From NCBI RefSeq assembly GCF_005484805.1, contig NZ_CP039432.1, positions 744,001 to 808,000 of the forward strand: a DNA stretch of 64,000 nt, given 5' to 3'. The position numbers and the translations under genes were made by a program. The notes below the pieces were generated by a model. That model was given only the letters and a program-made list of their open reading frames with translations. It searched no databases and had not been told where the DNA came from. The DNA is from Rhodococcus sp. SGAir0479. GTDB taxonomy: Bacteria > Actinomycetota > Actinomycetes > Mycobacteriales > Mycobacteriaceae. This document shows positions 25,870-34,886 of this stretch, in pieces; positions within the stretch are counted from its first letter, which is position 1, and each line of letters starts with the position of its first letter.

Positions 25870-26600
25870 GACGCGGGCCAGGGCTGCGGGTTCAGGGCGG
25901 TGTCCCAGAACATGTACTCGTAGCGGCTCGCGGTGACGAAGGCCCGGACCATCGCCTCACGCTCCTCCGTCGTCGCGGCGTTCGCGGCCTCGTCGACGAG
26001 CCGGCGCGCGGTCGCGACGGACTCGTGGAACGCCGGATCGTCGTACGTGGTGACCCACTGCGCGTAGGGGTGCGCCGGGTCGGCGGCCAGCACCTCGTGC
26101 GCGTCGGCGGCGAGGCGACGGCCCACCTCCGCGTAGATCCAGAAACACGGCAGGACCGCCGCCGCAGCCACGGCGTACGACTCGGTCGCCGCCGTCGCCG
26201 TCAGGTACGACACGTACCCGAGGCACGCCGGCGAATGCTCCGGCGCGGTCGACCGTTCCGGCAACACCCCGCCGGCCATGAGTCCCTCGTGCAGTTCGGT
26301 CTCCACCACGGCCGCAGTCGCGGACGATGTCGCCCAGAACGCGGCCGTCTGCGGGTCCGGGGCCTTCGCCGCCACCAGCGCCAGCGCCTTGGCGTATTCG
26401 GCCAGGTACAGCGAGTCCTGCTCGATGTAGGTCCGGAACACATCGAGCGGCAGCGTGCCGTCGCCGAGCCGGCGCAGGAACTCCATGTCGTCGATCGCGG
26501 CCCGCAGGACCGCAGTCCGTGCCCACAGCAGATCCGTGAAGCGCGAGCCGTCGGCGTCGGGGTGGACAGATATGTCGTGAACAGGCGTCGTCATCGCCAT
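25866..26600 (-). CDS. tenA: TenA-type aminopyrimidine aminohydrolase/thiaminase II
   Basis: This 244-residue helical protein belongs to the TenA family. The catalytic cysteine is C152 in LPCFWIY, and the conserved acidic residues lie in YIEQDSLYLAEY (about 58-69) and near the C-terminal FVTASRYEYMFWD. TenA hydrolyses aminopyrimidine thiamine breakdown products to HMP for reuse in thiamine synthesis. It is the first gene after a TPP riboswitch and overlaps thiY by 4 bases. Two ATGs are possible: at 26600, only 4 bases after the GGGA of the riboswitch, or at 26594, 10 bases after it. The second is better spaced. Confidence 0.9.
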   Translation of the reverse strand: MAMTTPVHDISVHPDADGSRFTDLLWARTAVLRAAIDDMEFLRRLGDGTLPLDVFRTYIEQDSLYLAEYAKALALVAAKAPDPQTAAFWATSSATAAVVETELHEGLMAGGVLPERSTAPEHSPACLGYVSYLTATAATESYAVAAAAVLPCFWIYAEVGRRLAADAHEVLAADPAHPYAQWVTTYDDPAFHESVATARRLVDEAANAATTEEREAMVRAFVTASRYEYMFWDTALNPQPWPAS

Positions 26601-26603
26601 GAC

Positions 26604-26680
26604 ATCCCTTCGTCAGCATTACCTGATGCAGGTTCCCGGGTGTGATCTCAGCCCCGCCCGTGCGGAGCACCCCGTGTCAG
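26604..26680 (-). promoter_or_regulatory. TPP riboswitch (THI element)
   Basis: Read on the minus strand, the leader shows the conserved TPP aptamer blocks in order: ACGGGGTGC, GGGGCTGAGA, ACCCG, GAACCTG, GGTAATGCTGACGAAGGGA. The last block contains the ribosome-binding GGGA a few bases before the tenA start, so TPP binding probably hides it and stops translation. It controls tenA-thiY-thiX-thiZ. Confidence 0.95.
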
Positions 26681-26800
26681 TGAACGAGCCGACCATAGCA
26701 CCGCCGGATTGGTACGTTGGCAGTCGGCTGTCCGTCCGGCCGAGGGGACCGGCGCGCAGCCGTACCGACCGCGTTGTCGGAGCGTGAGGAGGGCCGCATC

Positions 26801-28378
26801 GTGCAAGCAGTGGAAGTTCTCGAGACCGGAGCGGCCCGCGGGCCCGAGACACTCGTCGTCGAGACGGACCGGGGACCGGTGCGCGGTTACGCCGACGGAC
26901 CGGTGTTCGCCTGGAAGGGTATTCCGTATGCCGCCGCGCCGACGGGGGAGCGGCGCTTCCGGTCGCCTGTACCGCCCGACGCATGGAGCGAGGTCCGTGA
27001 CGGCGCCGCGTTCGGTGCGATGGCCCCGCAGGGCCACGACAACTCGGTCCCGCTCGATCCGTCGATGCGGATCGGTGAGGACTGTCTGACCGTCAACGTG
27101 TGGGCGCCCCGCCCGGACGGTACCCCCAGGCCGGTCATGGTGTGGATCCACGGCGGCGCCTACTGTCTCGGATCGTCCGCGCAACCGATCTACGACGGGC
27201 GGCTGCTCGTCGAGCGTGGGGATGTCGTGCTGGTGACGTTCAACTACCGGCTCGGCGCCCTGGGCTTCCTGGACCTGTCGTCGTTCTCGACCGCGGAGCG
27301 GACGTTCGAGTCCAACCTGGGGCTGCGGGACCAGATCGCCGCCCTCGAGTGGGTGCGCGCGAACATCGCCGTTTTCGGCGGCGATCCGGAAGAGGTGACG
27401 TTGTTCGGAGAGTCGTCCGGCGGCGGGGCGATCACGACATTGATGACGGTGCCGCGGGCCGAGGGACTGTTCCACCGCGCCATCGCCCAGAGCCCGCCGG
27501 CGACGTCGGTGTACGGGGCGGAGCGTGCCGCGACGGTCGCGCGGCGGTTCCTGGAGATTCTGGAAGTGCCCGTCACGCGCGTCGCAGATCTGGCGGGAAT
27601 GCCGGCCGAACGCCTGGTACAGGCCGGTGACGTTCTCGTCGACGAGGTGCCGACGCGAGTTCCGGGCACGCTGGCCATGGCCCCGGTCGTCGACCGGGAT
27701 CTGGTTCCGCACTACCCGGTGGCCGCGTTCCAGAAGGGACGCTCGCACCGCATCCCGTTGATCATCGGTTCCAATCGGGACGAGGCGTCGATCTTCAAGT
27801 TCATGCGCTCACCCCTGCTGCCGGTCAGCCCCGACGCCGTCCAGCGCATGTTCGCGGGACTCGCCGAGGACAACCCGGGACTCTCACCGGTCCGGCTCGC
27901 GCAGATCGCGGCGGCCTACCCGGGATCGACCAAACCACGAGGTGTGCTTGCCCTTTCACGTGATGCAGCGTTCCGGATGCCGGCCCTGTGGGTCGCCGAC
28001 GCCCACAGCCGGCACTCGCCCACCTGGGTGTACCGGTTCGACCACTCCACCCCGATGCTCCGGGCGGCCCGCGTCGGTGCCGGCCACGCAACCGAATTGC
28101 CCTATGTGTTCGGAAATTTCGGGACCCTCGATCCCGACCCGACGTTCTGGCTCGGTGGCCGCAAGGGAGCGATCGAGGTGTCCGGCCGGGTGCAGCGGCG
28201 CTGGCTCGCATTCGCCCGCTACGCCGTCCCGGCCGCACTCGACGGGTCCAAGCACTGGGCAGCGTACACCGAGGAGAATCGGTCGACGCTGCTGATCGAC
28301 GGCCGCGACCGTCTCGTCTCGGATCCGGACCGGGACATGCGGATCGCATGGGGCAGTGAGGCGATGGGGTTCAGCTGA
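26801..28378 (+). CDS. Carboxylesterase type B (para-nitrobenzyl esterase-like)
   Basis: This 525-residue alpha/beta-hydrolase has the family signatures EDCLTVNVW, the oxyanion-hole segment HGGAYCLGS, the nucleophile elbow GESSGG (S205) and a catalytic His in GAGHATELPYVF; the acidic residue is expected in GSNRDEASIF. No signal peptide is seen, so it is cytoplasmic and hydrolyses ester substrates that I cannot name. I choose the GTG at 26801 because AGGAGG ends 8 bases before it. It runs divergently from the riboswitch operon and has no operon partner; the next gene starts 48 bases later from its own promoter. Confidence 0.88.
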   Translation: MQAVEVLETGAARGPETLVVETDRGPVRGYADGPVFAWKGIPYAAAPTGERRFRSPVPPDAWSEVRDGAAFGAMAPQGHDNSVPLDPSMRIGEDCLTVNVWAPRPDGTPRPVMVWIHGGAYCLGSSAQPIYDGRLLVERGDVVLVTFNYRLGALGFLDLSSFSTAERTFESNLGLRDQIAALEWVRANIAVFGGDPEEVTLFGESSGGGAITTLMTVPRAEGLFHRAIAQSPPATSVYGAERAATVARRFLEILEVPVTRVADLAGMPAERLVQAGDVLVDEVPTRVPGTLAMAPVVDRDLVPHYPVAAFQKGRSHRIPLIIGSNRDEASIFKFMRSPLLPVSPDAVQRMFAGLAEDNPGLSPVRLAQIAAAYPGSTKPRGVLALSRDAAFRMPALWVADAHSRHSPTWVYRFDHSTPMLRAARVGAGHATELPYVFGNFGTLDPDPTFWLGGRKGAIEVSGRVQRRWLAFARYAVPAALDGSKHWAAYTEENRSTLLIDGRDRLVSDPDRDMRIAWGSEAMGFS

Positions 28379-28391
28379 TGAGTACTGACCC

Positions 28392-28420
28392 TTGACTCGA
28401 ACACCAGTTCGAACTAACCT
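28392..28420 (+). promoter_or_regulatory. LexA-controlled promoter (SOS box between -35 and -10)
   Basis: TTGACT (28392-28397) and TAACCT (28415-28420) are 17 bases apart. Between and over them lies the perfect palindrome TCGAAC-N4-GTTCGA (28397-28412), the mycobacterial LexA-binding consensus. Transcription would start at or near the ATG (28427). Confidence 0.85.
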
Positions 28421-28426
28421 CGTGTC

Positions 28427-29761
28427 ATGAATCCGGGGGGACTCGACACCACAACTGCTGCACTCGTGGCGCTCAGTCACGATGACGTGCGGGGACTGGC
28501 CGAGTTGGACCTGGTGCGCACGACGGTGGATCTCTCGCGTCTGATCGAACACCTCGAAGCCCTGCGCGTGACGGCGGTGGCCGAAATCGACGAGCGCGCA
28601 GTCTCGTTCGACACGCTGGGGTTTCGTAGCGTCAAGCAGTGGCTCGCAACCAACACGCTGCTGGAAGTTCCTGCCGCGGCGCGAATCCTGGCGCTGGGGA
28701 AGGTGCTGCGGCGGGAACCCGAGGTCGCCGCGGCGCACGAGAACGGTCAGGTTTCGTCCGAGCATGCCGCTCTGATCACCAAGTTCTGCGAACAGCCGCC
28801 GCGCGGGATGCCCTTTGAAGCCCTTCCATCGTGCCGGCAAGTACTACTCGACTGCGCGGCGAACCCCGCGGCGACCACGATGAGTGTGCGCACCTGCATC
28901 TCACGGCTCGAGCGGATCTTCGAATCCGACGAACTCCCGCCCAGCGAGGACAGTGACCGCAACGAATTTCACGCCTCGAAAACCCTGAACGGGCGCGTCG
29001 CGGTCAAAGGCGACCTCGACGCAGTCACCGGGGAGATGCTGCTGACGGCACTGTCCGCGCTGACGAAACCGCGGAACCCGAACGACGACCCCGCCGCGAC
29101 CCGCACGCCGGCGCAGCGGCGGGCGGAAGCGTTCGCCGAAATCCTGCGCCGCTACCTCGACTCCGGCGACGCGCCCATCGAGGGCGGCGAGCGACCGCAC
29201 CTGTCGCTGCACGTGAACGCGCGCGACCTCGCCCGCACCGACCACGACCACGACCACGGCGCGTGGGCGAGCCGAGGCAGGGACGCCGACACGCCGGACC
29301 TGTTCGGCAGCAGACAATTTCAGAAAAGGGACGTCGCGCGCCTCCCGCACCTGGGACCGCTGACCATCGCCACCGCCCGCCGCCTCGCCTGCGACTGCCA
29401 CCTCACCCCGGTCGTGATGGACGACGGCATTCCGCTGAACCTGGGCCGCACCACCCGAACCGTCTCCAAGAAGCAACGCCGGGCGTTGATCGCCCGCGAC
29501 CACGGCTGCGCCTTCCCGGGCTGCGGAGCCCCGCCCGCCCACTGCGAAGGCCACCATGTTCATCACTGGGCGGACGGCGGACCCACCGACCTCGACAACC
29601 TCGTGCTGCTGTGTCACTACCACCACCGGCTCCTGCACCACTCCCACTGGGAAGTGCAGATCGGCGCCGACCACCATCCCTGGTTCACCCCGCCGTCACT
29701 GGTGGACCCGTACAAGAAACCCATGCCGGCGCACAATCGCGCCGGACCCCACGCCGCCTGA
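28427..29761 (+). CDS. 13E12/DUF222 family HNH endonuclease, SOS-regulated
   Basis: This 444-residue protein has an N-terminal helical DUF222 region (about 1-330) and a C-terminal HNH nuclease domain: C..C in GCAFPGC, HCEGHHVHHWADGG, DLDNLVLLCHYHHRLLHH. Such REP13E12-type proteins are numerous in Mycobacterium and Rhodococcus, and several copies in M. tuberculosis are LexA-controlled, which agrees with the SOS box overlapping this promoter. The -10 hexamer ends 6 bases before the ATG, so the mRNA is probably leaderless. The function in the DNA-damage response is unknown; DNA cleavage is inferred from the HNH motif. No mobile-element ends are seen around it. Confidence 0.9.
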   Translation: MNPGGLDTTTAALVALSHDDVRGLAELDLVRTTVDLSRLIEHLEALRVTAVAEIDERAVSFDTLGFRSVKQWLATNTLLEVPAAARILALGKVLRREPEVAAAHENGQVSSEHAALITKFCEQPPRGMPFEALPSCRQVLLDCAANPAATTMSVRTCISRLERIFESDELPPSEDSDRNEFHASKTLNGRVAVKGDLDAVTGEMLLTALSALTKPRNPNDDPAATRTPAQRRAEAFAEILRRYLDSGDAPIEGGERPHLSLHVNARDLARTDHDHDHGAWASRGRDADTPDLFGSRQFQKRDVARLPHLGPLTIATARRLACDCHLTPVVMDDGIPLNLGRTTRTVSKKQRRALIARDHGCAFPGCGAPPAHCEGHHVHHWADGGPTDLDNLVLLCHYHHRLLHHSHWEVQIGADHHPWFTPPSLVDPYKKPMPAHNRAGPHAA

Positions 29762-29874
29762 ACCCGGGGAACCGCAAGCTAATTCGACCATCTGTTGTAG
29801 CCGACACCCGCAGTAAGGGTGCCGGCCGCAATGGGTTGTACTGCTCGGTAACGCTGCCGGTGTCTCTGCTGCGG

Positions 29875-30171
29875 TCAGTGCTCGTTCGGCGCGACGCCGA
29901 GCTCGTCGCACGCGGCGCGGTAGAGCGCGACCACTTCGGTGCGGATCGATGCGCGATCGGTGACCGGGCCGAGCCACGGCACCCGCACGGTCCGCTGGGA
30001 CCCGGCGACGTCGGCTATCCACTCGCCGGACTCACCGTCCAGTCCGGTCATGCGTGCGGCAGTGGCTTCCGGTTCGGCGAACGCGCGGACGATGAGCAGG
30101 TTGTCGGCGGTGTGGTCGCCGTTCATGTGTGCAGTCACGGCGGCGACCACGGCCGAATCGAAGCTCGTCAT
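29875..30171 (-). CDS. DUF2470 domain protein
   Basis: This 98-residue protein corresponds to the DUF2470 domain, which is also found as the C-terminal part of HugZ-like haem-degrading proteins. The N-terminal AHMNGDHTADNLL motif is characteristic. On its own it lacks the split-barrel flavin/haem domain, so enzyme activity is doubtful. It is joined by a 4-base ATGA overlap to the MFS gene upstream and is the last gene of that operon. A link to haem or iron handling is suggested by the family only. Confidence 0.8.
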   Translation of the reverse strand: MTSFDSAVVAAVTAHMNGDHTADNLLIVRAFAEPEATAARMTGLDGESGEWIADVAGSQRTVRVPWLGPVTDRASIRTEVVALYRAACDELGVAPNEH

Positions 30172-31433
30172 GACGGCGAGCCTAGCCGCACCGTCGGGGG
30201 CGTCCGGTCGGCGTCCAATTCACGCAACACCGGCAGCGCGAAGCACACCGCAGCCACCCCGACCACGGGAATCGCGAGCGCGAAGAACGTCGTCCGGATG
30301 CCGAGTTGGTCGATCAGCGGGCCGGCCAGGAGGTAGCCGAGCGGCCCGGCGGCATATGCGGTGGAGGTCATCACACCGACGACACGTCCGCGCATGTGCT
30401 CGGGGCTGCGGGTCTGCATCGCCCAGTTCGCGATCGGTCCCACCGGCCCGTACACGAGGCCGATCACCACGGAGAGCCCGAGAAGTACCCACAGCGGCGG
30501 CAGGAACGCCATCCCGATCATCGCCAGCCCCAATCCGGACACCGCGACCAGCATCAGGTCGCGCCGGCGCAGGTGCGGCGCGAGCGCGCCGTAGGACAGC
30601 GCCCCCACCAGTCCACCGACGCTCATCGCCATCAGCACCCAGCCGAGCTGGGCGGGTTCGCCGTGCTCGGTGAAGTACGTGGGGAACAGCACCGACTCGA
30701 TCGGCAGGTACAGCGCGACGATCACCATGTCCACGAGCGCGAGGGTGCGCAGCAGGCGATCGCGCCACACGAACCGGAGGCCGTCGAGCGTGCCGGACCA
30801 CATCGACGCCGGGCGGGTCGCGTGATCCGGGCGCCCGGCGTGCTCGAGGCGCAGGAAGGCGATGGTCACGATGGAGAGGACGAAGCAGCCGGCGGTGACC
30901 CAGAGCGTGCTTTCGGCGCCCACCAGCGCGATGAGGACACCACCGATACCGGGGCCGATCAGGTAGGCGACGTTGTAGTTCGCCTCGTACAGACTGTTGA
31001 CCCGGTCGAGCCGCCAACCAGCGGCCGCCGTCGCCGCCGGGAGCATCGACTCGCGCGCCGCGATGCCGGCCGGATCGAACGTGGCCCCGAGCGCGGCCAG
31101 CGCGGCCAGGACCGGCACCGACAGGCCCGCCGTGCCCGCGACCACCGGAATCGCAGCGACCGACAGCGCGGACAACGCGTCGGAGACCAGGGAGGTGGGG
31201 CGGCGGCCGAACCGGTCGACGACGGTGCCCGAGAACAGGCTCGCGAGTAGCAGGGGAAGGGTCGCCGCGCCCGCCACGATCGCGGCGTCGGTCGCGCGGC
31301 CGGTCTGTTCCAACACGAGCCAGGGAAGCGCGACGATGACGATGCCGTTGCCGGTCGCCGAGAGCAGGGTGGCGACGTTGAGCAGGACGAGCGGCGCGAA
31401 GCGCCGGGTCTCGGGCGAAACGGGGGCGGTCAC
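30168..31433 (-). CDS. Major facilitator superfamily transporter
   Basis: This 421-residue integral membrane protein has about 12 hydrophobic helices and the MFS motif A equivalent VVDRFGRRPT after helix 2. It resembles the MFS_3/enterobactin-exporter-like subgroup (NreB/EntS type) with a NWAMQTRSPEHMRGRVVGV stretch between helices 10 and 11. Export of a small compound such as a drug or siderophore is likely, but the substrate cannot be told. The GTG at 31433 is the start. DUF2470 follows in the same operon. Confidence 0.85.
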   Translation of the reverse strand: MTAPVSPETRRFAPLVLLNVATLLSATGNGIVIVALPWLVLEQTGRATDAAIVAGAATLPLLLASLFSGTVVDRFGRRPTSLVSDALSALSVAAIPVVAGTAGLSVPVLAALAALGATFDPAGIAARESMLPAATAAAGWRLDRVNSLYEANYNVAYLIGPGIGGVLIALVGAESTLWVTAGCFVLSIVTIAFLRLEHAGRPDHATRPASMWSGTLDGLRFVWRDRLLRTLALVDMVIVALYLPIESVLFPTYFTEHGEPAQLGWVLMAMSVGGLVGALSYGALAPHLRRRDLMLVAVSGLGLAMIGMAFLPPLWVLLGLSVVIGLVYGPVGPIANWAMQTRSPEHMRGRVVGVMTSTAYAAGPLGYLLAGPLIDQLGIRTTFFALAIPVVGVAAVCFALPVLRELDADRTPPTVRLGSPS

Positions 31434-31528
31434 GGCACGGGCCTTCGGTCGGACGGGCGTCGAACCCGAAGCTAACAGCGCGGACGGAACCCACGCGAGC
31501 GGTTTTCGCTCCGGCGGACCGTCCGCGA

Positions 31529-31559
31529 AGGATCCCGCCCGGAAGCCGGGCGGGATCCT
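31529..31559 (-). terminator. Terminator after the FtsX-type permease gene
   Basis: A perfect 14-bp stem (AGGATCCCGCCCGG and complement) with a 3-base loop lies 17 bases past the stop codon on the minus strand. It separates the ABC operon from the MFS gene, which starts 95 bases further on. Confidence 0.8.
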
Positions 31560-31575
31560 CCGGGATCGTCGGTCG

Positions 31576-34089
31576 CTACTCCCGGGTGCCGATGGCGGCC
31601 ACCGGGTCCTGGCGCAGCGCTGTCCGAGTGGGGATCGAGATCGCGGCGAGCCCGAGCACGACCGTGGTGCCGACGATCAGCGCATAGACACCCGGCGAGA
31701 CGGTCGGCACGGGCGACCCCGACACCGCCGCCGCGACACCGGCGAGTGGGGGCAACGCGACCGCCGACCCGAGCACCGCGGCGACGGTCACGACGATCAC
31801 CGCCTCGGCCCGCATCATCCGGCGCACTTGCCGGCCGCTCGCGCCGACGAGCCGGAGCAGGGCGAATTCGCGGCCGCGTTCGGCGGTGGCGAGCACGAGC
31901 GTGTTCACCACTGCCACCGCGAGGTAGCCGAGCAGCACCGCGAGCGCGACGATGCTCACCCACGCCTGGGTGCGGCGCTCCTCCTGCCCGGCGGCGGCGA
32001 ACTGCTCGCGGTCGGCCACCGCGACGCCACCGAGTGCACCGATCGCCGCGCGGGCCTGGTCGACCTGCCCGGGCTCGGCCGCGACCAGCAGCATGTCGGT
32101 GAGGCCGCTGGTGGTGTGCTCCCGCACCTGCGACGCCGGGAGCGTCACGTCGCCGAACCCGAGCCCGCGGCCGTACGTCGCGATCACCGTGGGGGTCACG
32201 AGGGTGCCGTCGCCGAGACGCAGCGGCACCGTGTCGCCCACGTGCGCGCTCATGCCGAACGCGGCGTCGGTGCTGAGCGCGACCGTACCGTCCCGCAGCC
32301 CGCCGAGGTCGCCGTCGCGGACGTCGAGGTCGAGGGTGGGCGCAGTCGAGGCGCCGTCGATGCCCTGCACCGAATACGGCTCGGTGGACGGTGATTCGCC
32401 GCCCGTCGTGAACAGCGCCTGGCTGCGCGCGACCGGGTTGACCGCGCGGACGGAGGGCTCGGCTGCGATCGCGTCGACCAGGGTGGGCGCCAGCCCGGCC
32501 GGCGCCGTCACGACCAGGTTCGCGGTGATCCCGGCGCGTGACTGGTGGTCGGCGGCCGCGGCGACGGTGTCCTGCGTGAACAGTTGCACCGAGCCGATGG
32601 CGACCGCCAACGCCAGCGGCGTGATCGCCGACGCGAGTCGGCGCGCGCGTGCCCCGGAGTTCGCCGCCGCGAGCACGAGCGACGGTGACGCGCTGCGGCG
32701 GAGCGGCCCGCCGAACCGTCGGACAGCGCCGCCCACCAGCATCGGGCCCAGCACCGCGACCGCGATCACCAGCAGCACCGCGGACGCACCCGCACCCGCC
32801 AGGGCGGCCGGCCCCGGCAGCACCGCGGGCAGCAGCGAGGTCGCGAGCCCGCCGAGTCCGAAGACGATGCCGGTGACGAGTCGGACCCGACCGATGGAGG
32901 CCGGTTCGACCGCCGACTCGCGCAGCGCCTCGGTGGGGTCGAGACGAGCCGGTCGGCGCGCGGCGACGGCCGCGGCGATCCGGGCGGTGCCGATCGCCAG
33001 AGCCACCGCGACCACGGCCGGCAGCGGGCTGTAGGCAAGCGAGAAATCCGTCGAGAGCACGCCGGCGGCGGCGAACTGGGAGCGCAGGAGCTGGGCCAGC
33101 GCGTACCCGGGCCCGACTCCGAGCAGGGCGGCCACGCCGGCGACGGACAGCACCTCGCTGCCCACGAGACGGTGCACCTGGCCGGGCGTGGCGCCGGTCG
33201 CCCGCAGCAGAGCGAACTCGCGTCGTCGCTGCTGGATCGACAGGGACAGTGTGCTGGCGACGACGAACATCGCGATCAGGATCGCCAGACCGGCGAACGA
33301 TCCGCACAGCATCATCAGTTCGCTACGGGCCGCCCCGACGTCGAGGTACTCGGCGTCGCCGCGCGCACTACCGGTGTAGGTGTGCACGTCTTCGCCCGCC
33401 AAACGCTCACGTGCCTGCCCGGCCAGCGTCGCCGCATCCACGCCGTCGTCAGCGAGCAGGCCCACGGCCGCGACCCGGTCGCCGTGCGGCCACAACGCCT
33501 GCGCGCGGCTGTCGGTGAGGAAGAGGCTGGCGGGCCGGTCGCGGGGCTCGGGCTCGGGCGCCGCCACCACCCCGGACACGCGGTAGTCGGTGGCGATACC
33601 GCCATGTCGCAACGTCATTCGATCGCCGACGGCTCCGTGCGCCGCCCCGGTCACGACCACCTCGTCGGGCGCCGTGGGGGCCCGCCCGGCCGTGAGCTCG
33701 TAGGGGGCGAGCGCCGCCGACGCCCAGCCGTGCGCGTCGACGACGGTGCCGTCCTCGGCGGTCAGGCGAACCCCGAGGTCGGGCACCGCGGCACGCACGC
33801 CGGGAATCGTGGCCAGATCGTCCACCGCCGAGGCCGGTAGCAGCGCCCGTTCGACGTACGGCTGATCGATGTCCTCACGGACGTCGAGAGCCTGGGCTGC
33901 CCCGACCACGACGTCGGCGCCCGCGTAGCGGTGCGCGGTCACGCCGCCGCGAATCCCGGACTCGAAGAGCACCCCGAGGCCGCAGGTGAGGACGGCGGCG
34001 CACAGGACCGCGACGAACACCGCAGTGAAACCGCCCCACTGCGCCCGGATGTTGGCGCGGGCGAGCGGGCGTAGACGTGCGCGTGACAT
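31576..34089 (-). CDS. FtsX/MacB-type ABC transporter permease with two FtsX domains
   Basis: This 837-residue membrane protein has the full duplicated architecture: TM1 near residues 15-40, a long extracellular domain, an FtsX domain with three helices (about 265-400, including LLRATGATPGQV), two central helices, a second extracellular domain and a second FtsX domain at the C-terminus (LLRLVGASGRQV). Such permeases pair with LolD/MacB-type ATPases to move lipids, peptides or antibiotics, or to act as mechanotransmitters. It starts 2 bases after the stop of the ATPase gene. The divergent two-component system suggests inducible defence or envelope-stress sensing. Confidence 0.88.
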   Translation of the reverse strand: MSRARLRPLARANIRAQWGGFTAVFVAVLCAAVLTCGLGVLFESGIRGGVTAHRYAGADVVVGAAQALDVREDIDQPYVERALLPASAVDDLATIPGVRAAVPDLGVRLTAEDGTVVDAHGWASAALAPYELTAGRAPTAPDEVVVTGAAHGAVGDRMTLRHGGIATDYRVSGVVAAPEPEPRDRPASLFLTDSRAQALWPHGDRVAAVGLLADDGVDAATLAGQARERLAGEDVHTYTGSARGDAEYLDVGAARSELMMLCGSFAGLAILIAMFVVASTLSLSIQQRRREFALLRATGATPGQVHRLVGSEVLSVAGVAALLGVGPGYALAQLLRSQFAAAGVLSTDFSLAYSPLPAVVAVALAIGTARIAAAVAARRPARLDPTEALRESAVEPASIGRVRLVTGIVFGLGGLATSLLPAVLPGPAALAGAGASAVLLVIAVAVLGPMLVGGAVRRFGGPLRRSASPSLVLAAANSGARARRLASAITPLALAVAIGSVQLFTQDTVAAAADHQSRAGITANLVVTAPAGLAPTLVDAIAAEPSVRAVNPVARSQALFTTGGESPSTEPYSVQGIDGASTAPTLDLDVRDGDLGGLRDGTVALSTDAAFGMSAHVGDTVPLRLGDGTLVTPTVIATYGRGLGFGDVTLPASQVREHTTSGLTDMLLVAAEPGQVDQARAAIGALGGVAVADREQFAAAGQEERRTQAWVSIVALAVLLGYLAVAVVNTLVLATAERGREFALLRLVGASGRQVRRMMRAEAVIVVTVAAVLGSAVALPPLAGVAAAVSGSPVPTVSPGVYALIVGTTVVLGLAAISIPTRTALRQDPVAAIGTRE

Positions 34090-34091
34090 GG

Positions 34092-34862
34092 TCACCACTC
34101 CCCGAGATGAGTCATGTGGTCGGCGATCGCGGCGGCGGTGGGGGACTCCATGCGGCCCACGAGCCGGCCGTCCGCGAGGAACAGGACCCGGTCGGCGTGC
34201 GCGGCCGCGACCGGGTCGTGGGTCACCATGACGATCGTCTGGCCGAGCTCGGTGGTGGTGTGGTGCAGCAGGTCCAGCACCTGCCGTCCGGTGCGGCTGT
34301 CGAGTGCGCCGGTGGGTTCGTCGGCGAACACCGCGTGCGGCTGCGTGACCAGGGCGCGCGCGATCGCGACCCGCTGCTGCTGGCCGCCCGACAGTTCGGC
34401 CGGGCGCCGGTCGCGCTTGTCGGCCAGGCCCACCGCCGCCAGCACGTGGTCCAGGTGCGCGCGGTCGGTGGTGCGTCCCGCGAGCAGTAGCGGCAGCGTC
34501 ACGTTCTGCTCGACCGTGAGGGCCGACATGAGGTTGTACGCCTGGAACACGAAGCCGATGTGGTCGCGCCGGAACACGGTGCGGGCCTTCGGCTTCAGCG
34601 CACTGATCTCGGTGTCGCCCAGCCACACCGAACCGCGGGTCGGCTGGTCCAGGCCGGCGGCGCAGTGCAGGAACGTGCTCTTGCCGGACCCGGACGGGCC
34701 CATGATCGCGGTGAAGGTTCCGGGGGCGAGGGCGAGGCTGACGGCGTCGAGCGCGGTGACCCGGGTGTGCCCGGACCCGTACGTCTTGGTGACGTCGGCG
34801 AGCCGGACGGCGGCCCGGGGCGGGCTCTGCACGAGGGGCGGGGCGGCGGTGTAGGAGGACAT
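34092..34862 (-). CDS. ABC transporter ATPase, MacB/LolD type
   Basis: This 256-residue ATPase has Walker A GPSGSGKST, signature LSGGQQQRVAIARAL, Walker B AVFADEPTGALDS and the H-loop VTHDPVAAAHADR. The sequence VFQAYNLMSALTVEQNV is typical of the MacB/LolD subgroup. It partners the FtsX permease immediately downstream. A TAGCGT hexamer ends 7 bases before the ATG, suggesting a leaderless mRNA, and no ribosome site is seen. The promoter region is shared with the histidine kinase gene and contains repeated GGTAC boxes. Confidence 0.9.
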   Translation of the reverse strand: MSSYTAAPPLVQSPPRAAVRLADVTKTYGSGHTRVTALDAVSLALAPGTFTAIMGPSGSGKSTFLHCAAGLDQPTRGSVWLGDTEISALKPKARTVFRRDHIGFVFQAYNLMSALTVEQNVTLPLLLAGRTTDRAHLDHVLAAVGLADKRDRRPAELSGGQQQRVAIARALVTQPHAVFADEPTGALDSRTGRQVLDLLHHTTTELGQTIVMVTHDPVAAAHADRVLFLADGRLVGRMESPTAAAIADHMTHLGEW

Positions 34863-34886
34863 GTCCGAAACGCTATGGAGCGCCGA

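Noticed and set aside
26717-26800. Longer N-terminus for the carboxylesterase gene, starting upstream of 26801
   Set aside because: It would start next to the riboswitch region and ignore the strong AGGAGG at 26784-26793, which fits the GTG at 26801.
28427-29761. Possibility that the 13E12/HNH gene is part of a mobile element
   Set aside because: No flanking inverted or direct repeats, integrase or transposase; the SOS-controlled promoter and family distribution fit a chromosomal gene.
31440-31475. TTCGGGTTCGAC-like patch on the minus strand resembling a tRNA T-arm
   Set aside because: No acceptor, D or anticodon arms can be drawn around it; it lies in the upstream region of the MFS gene.
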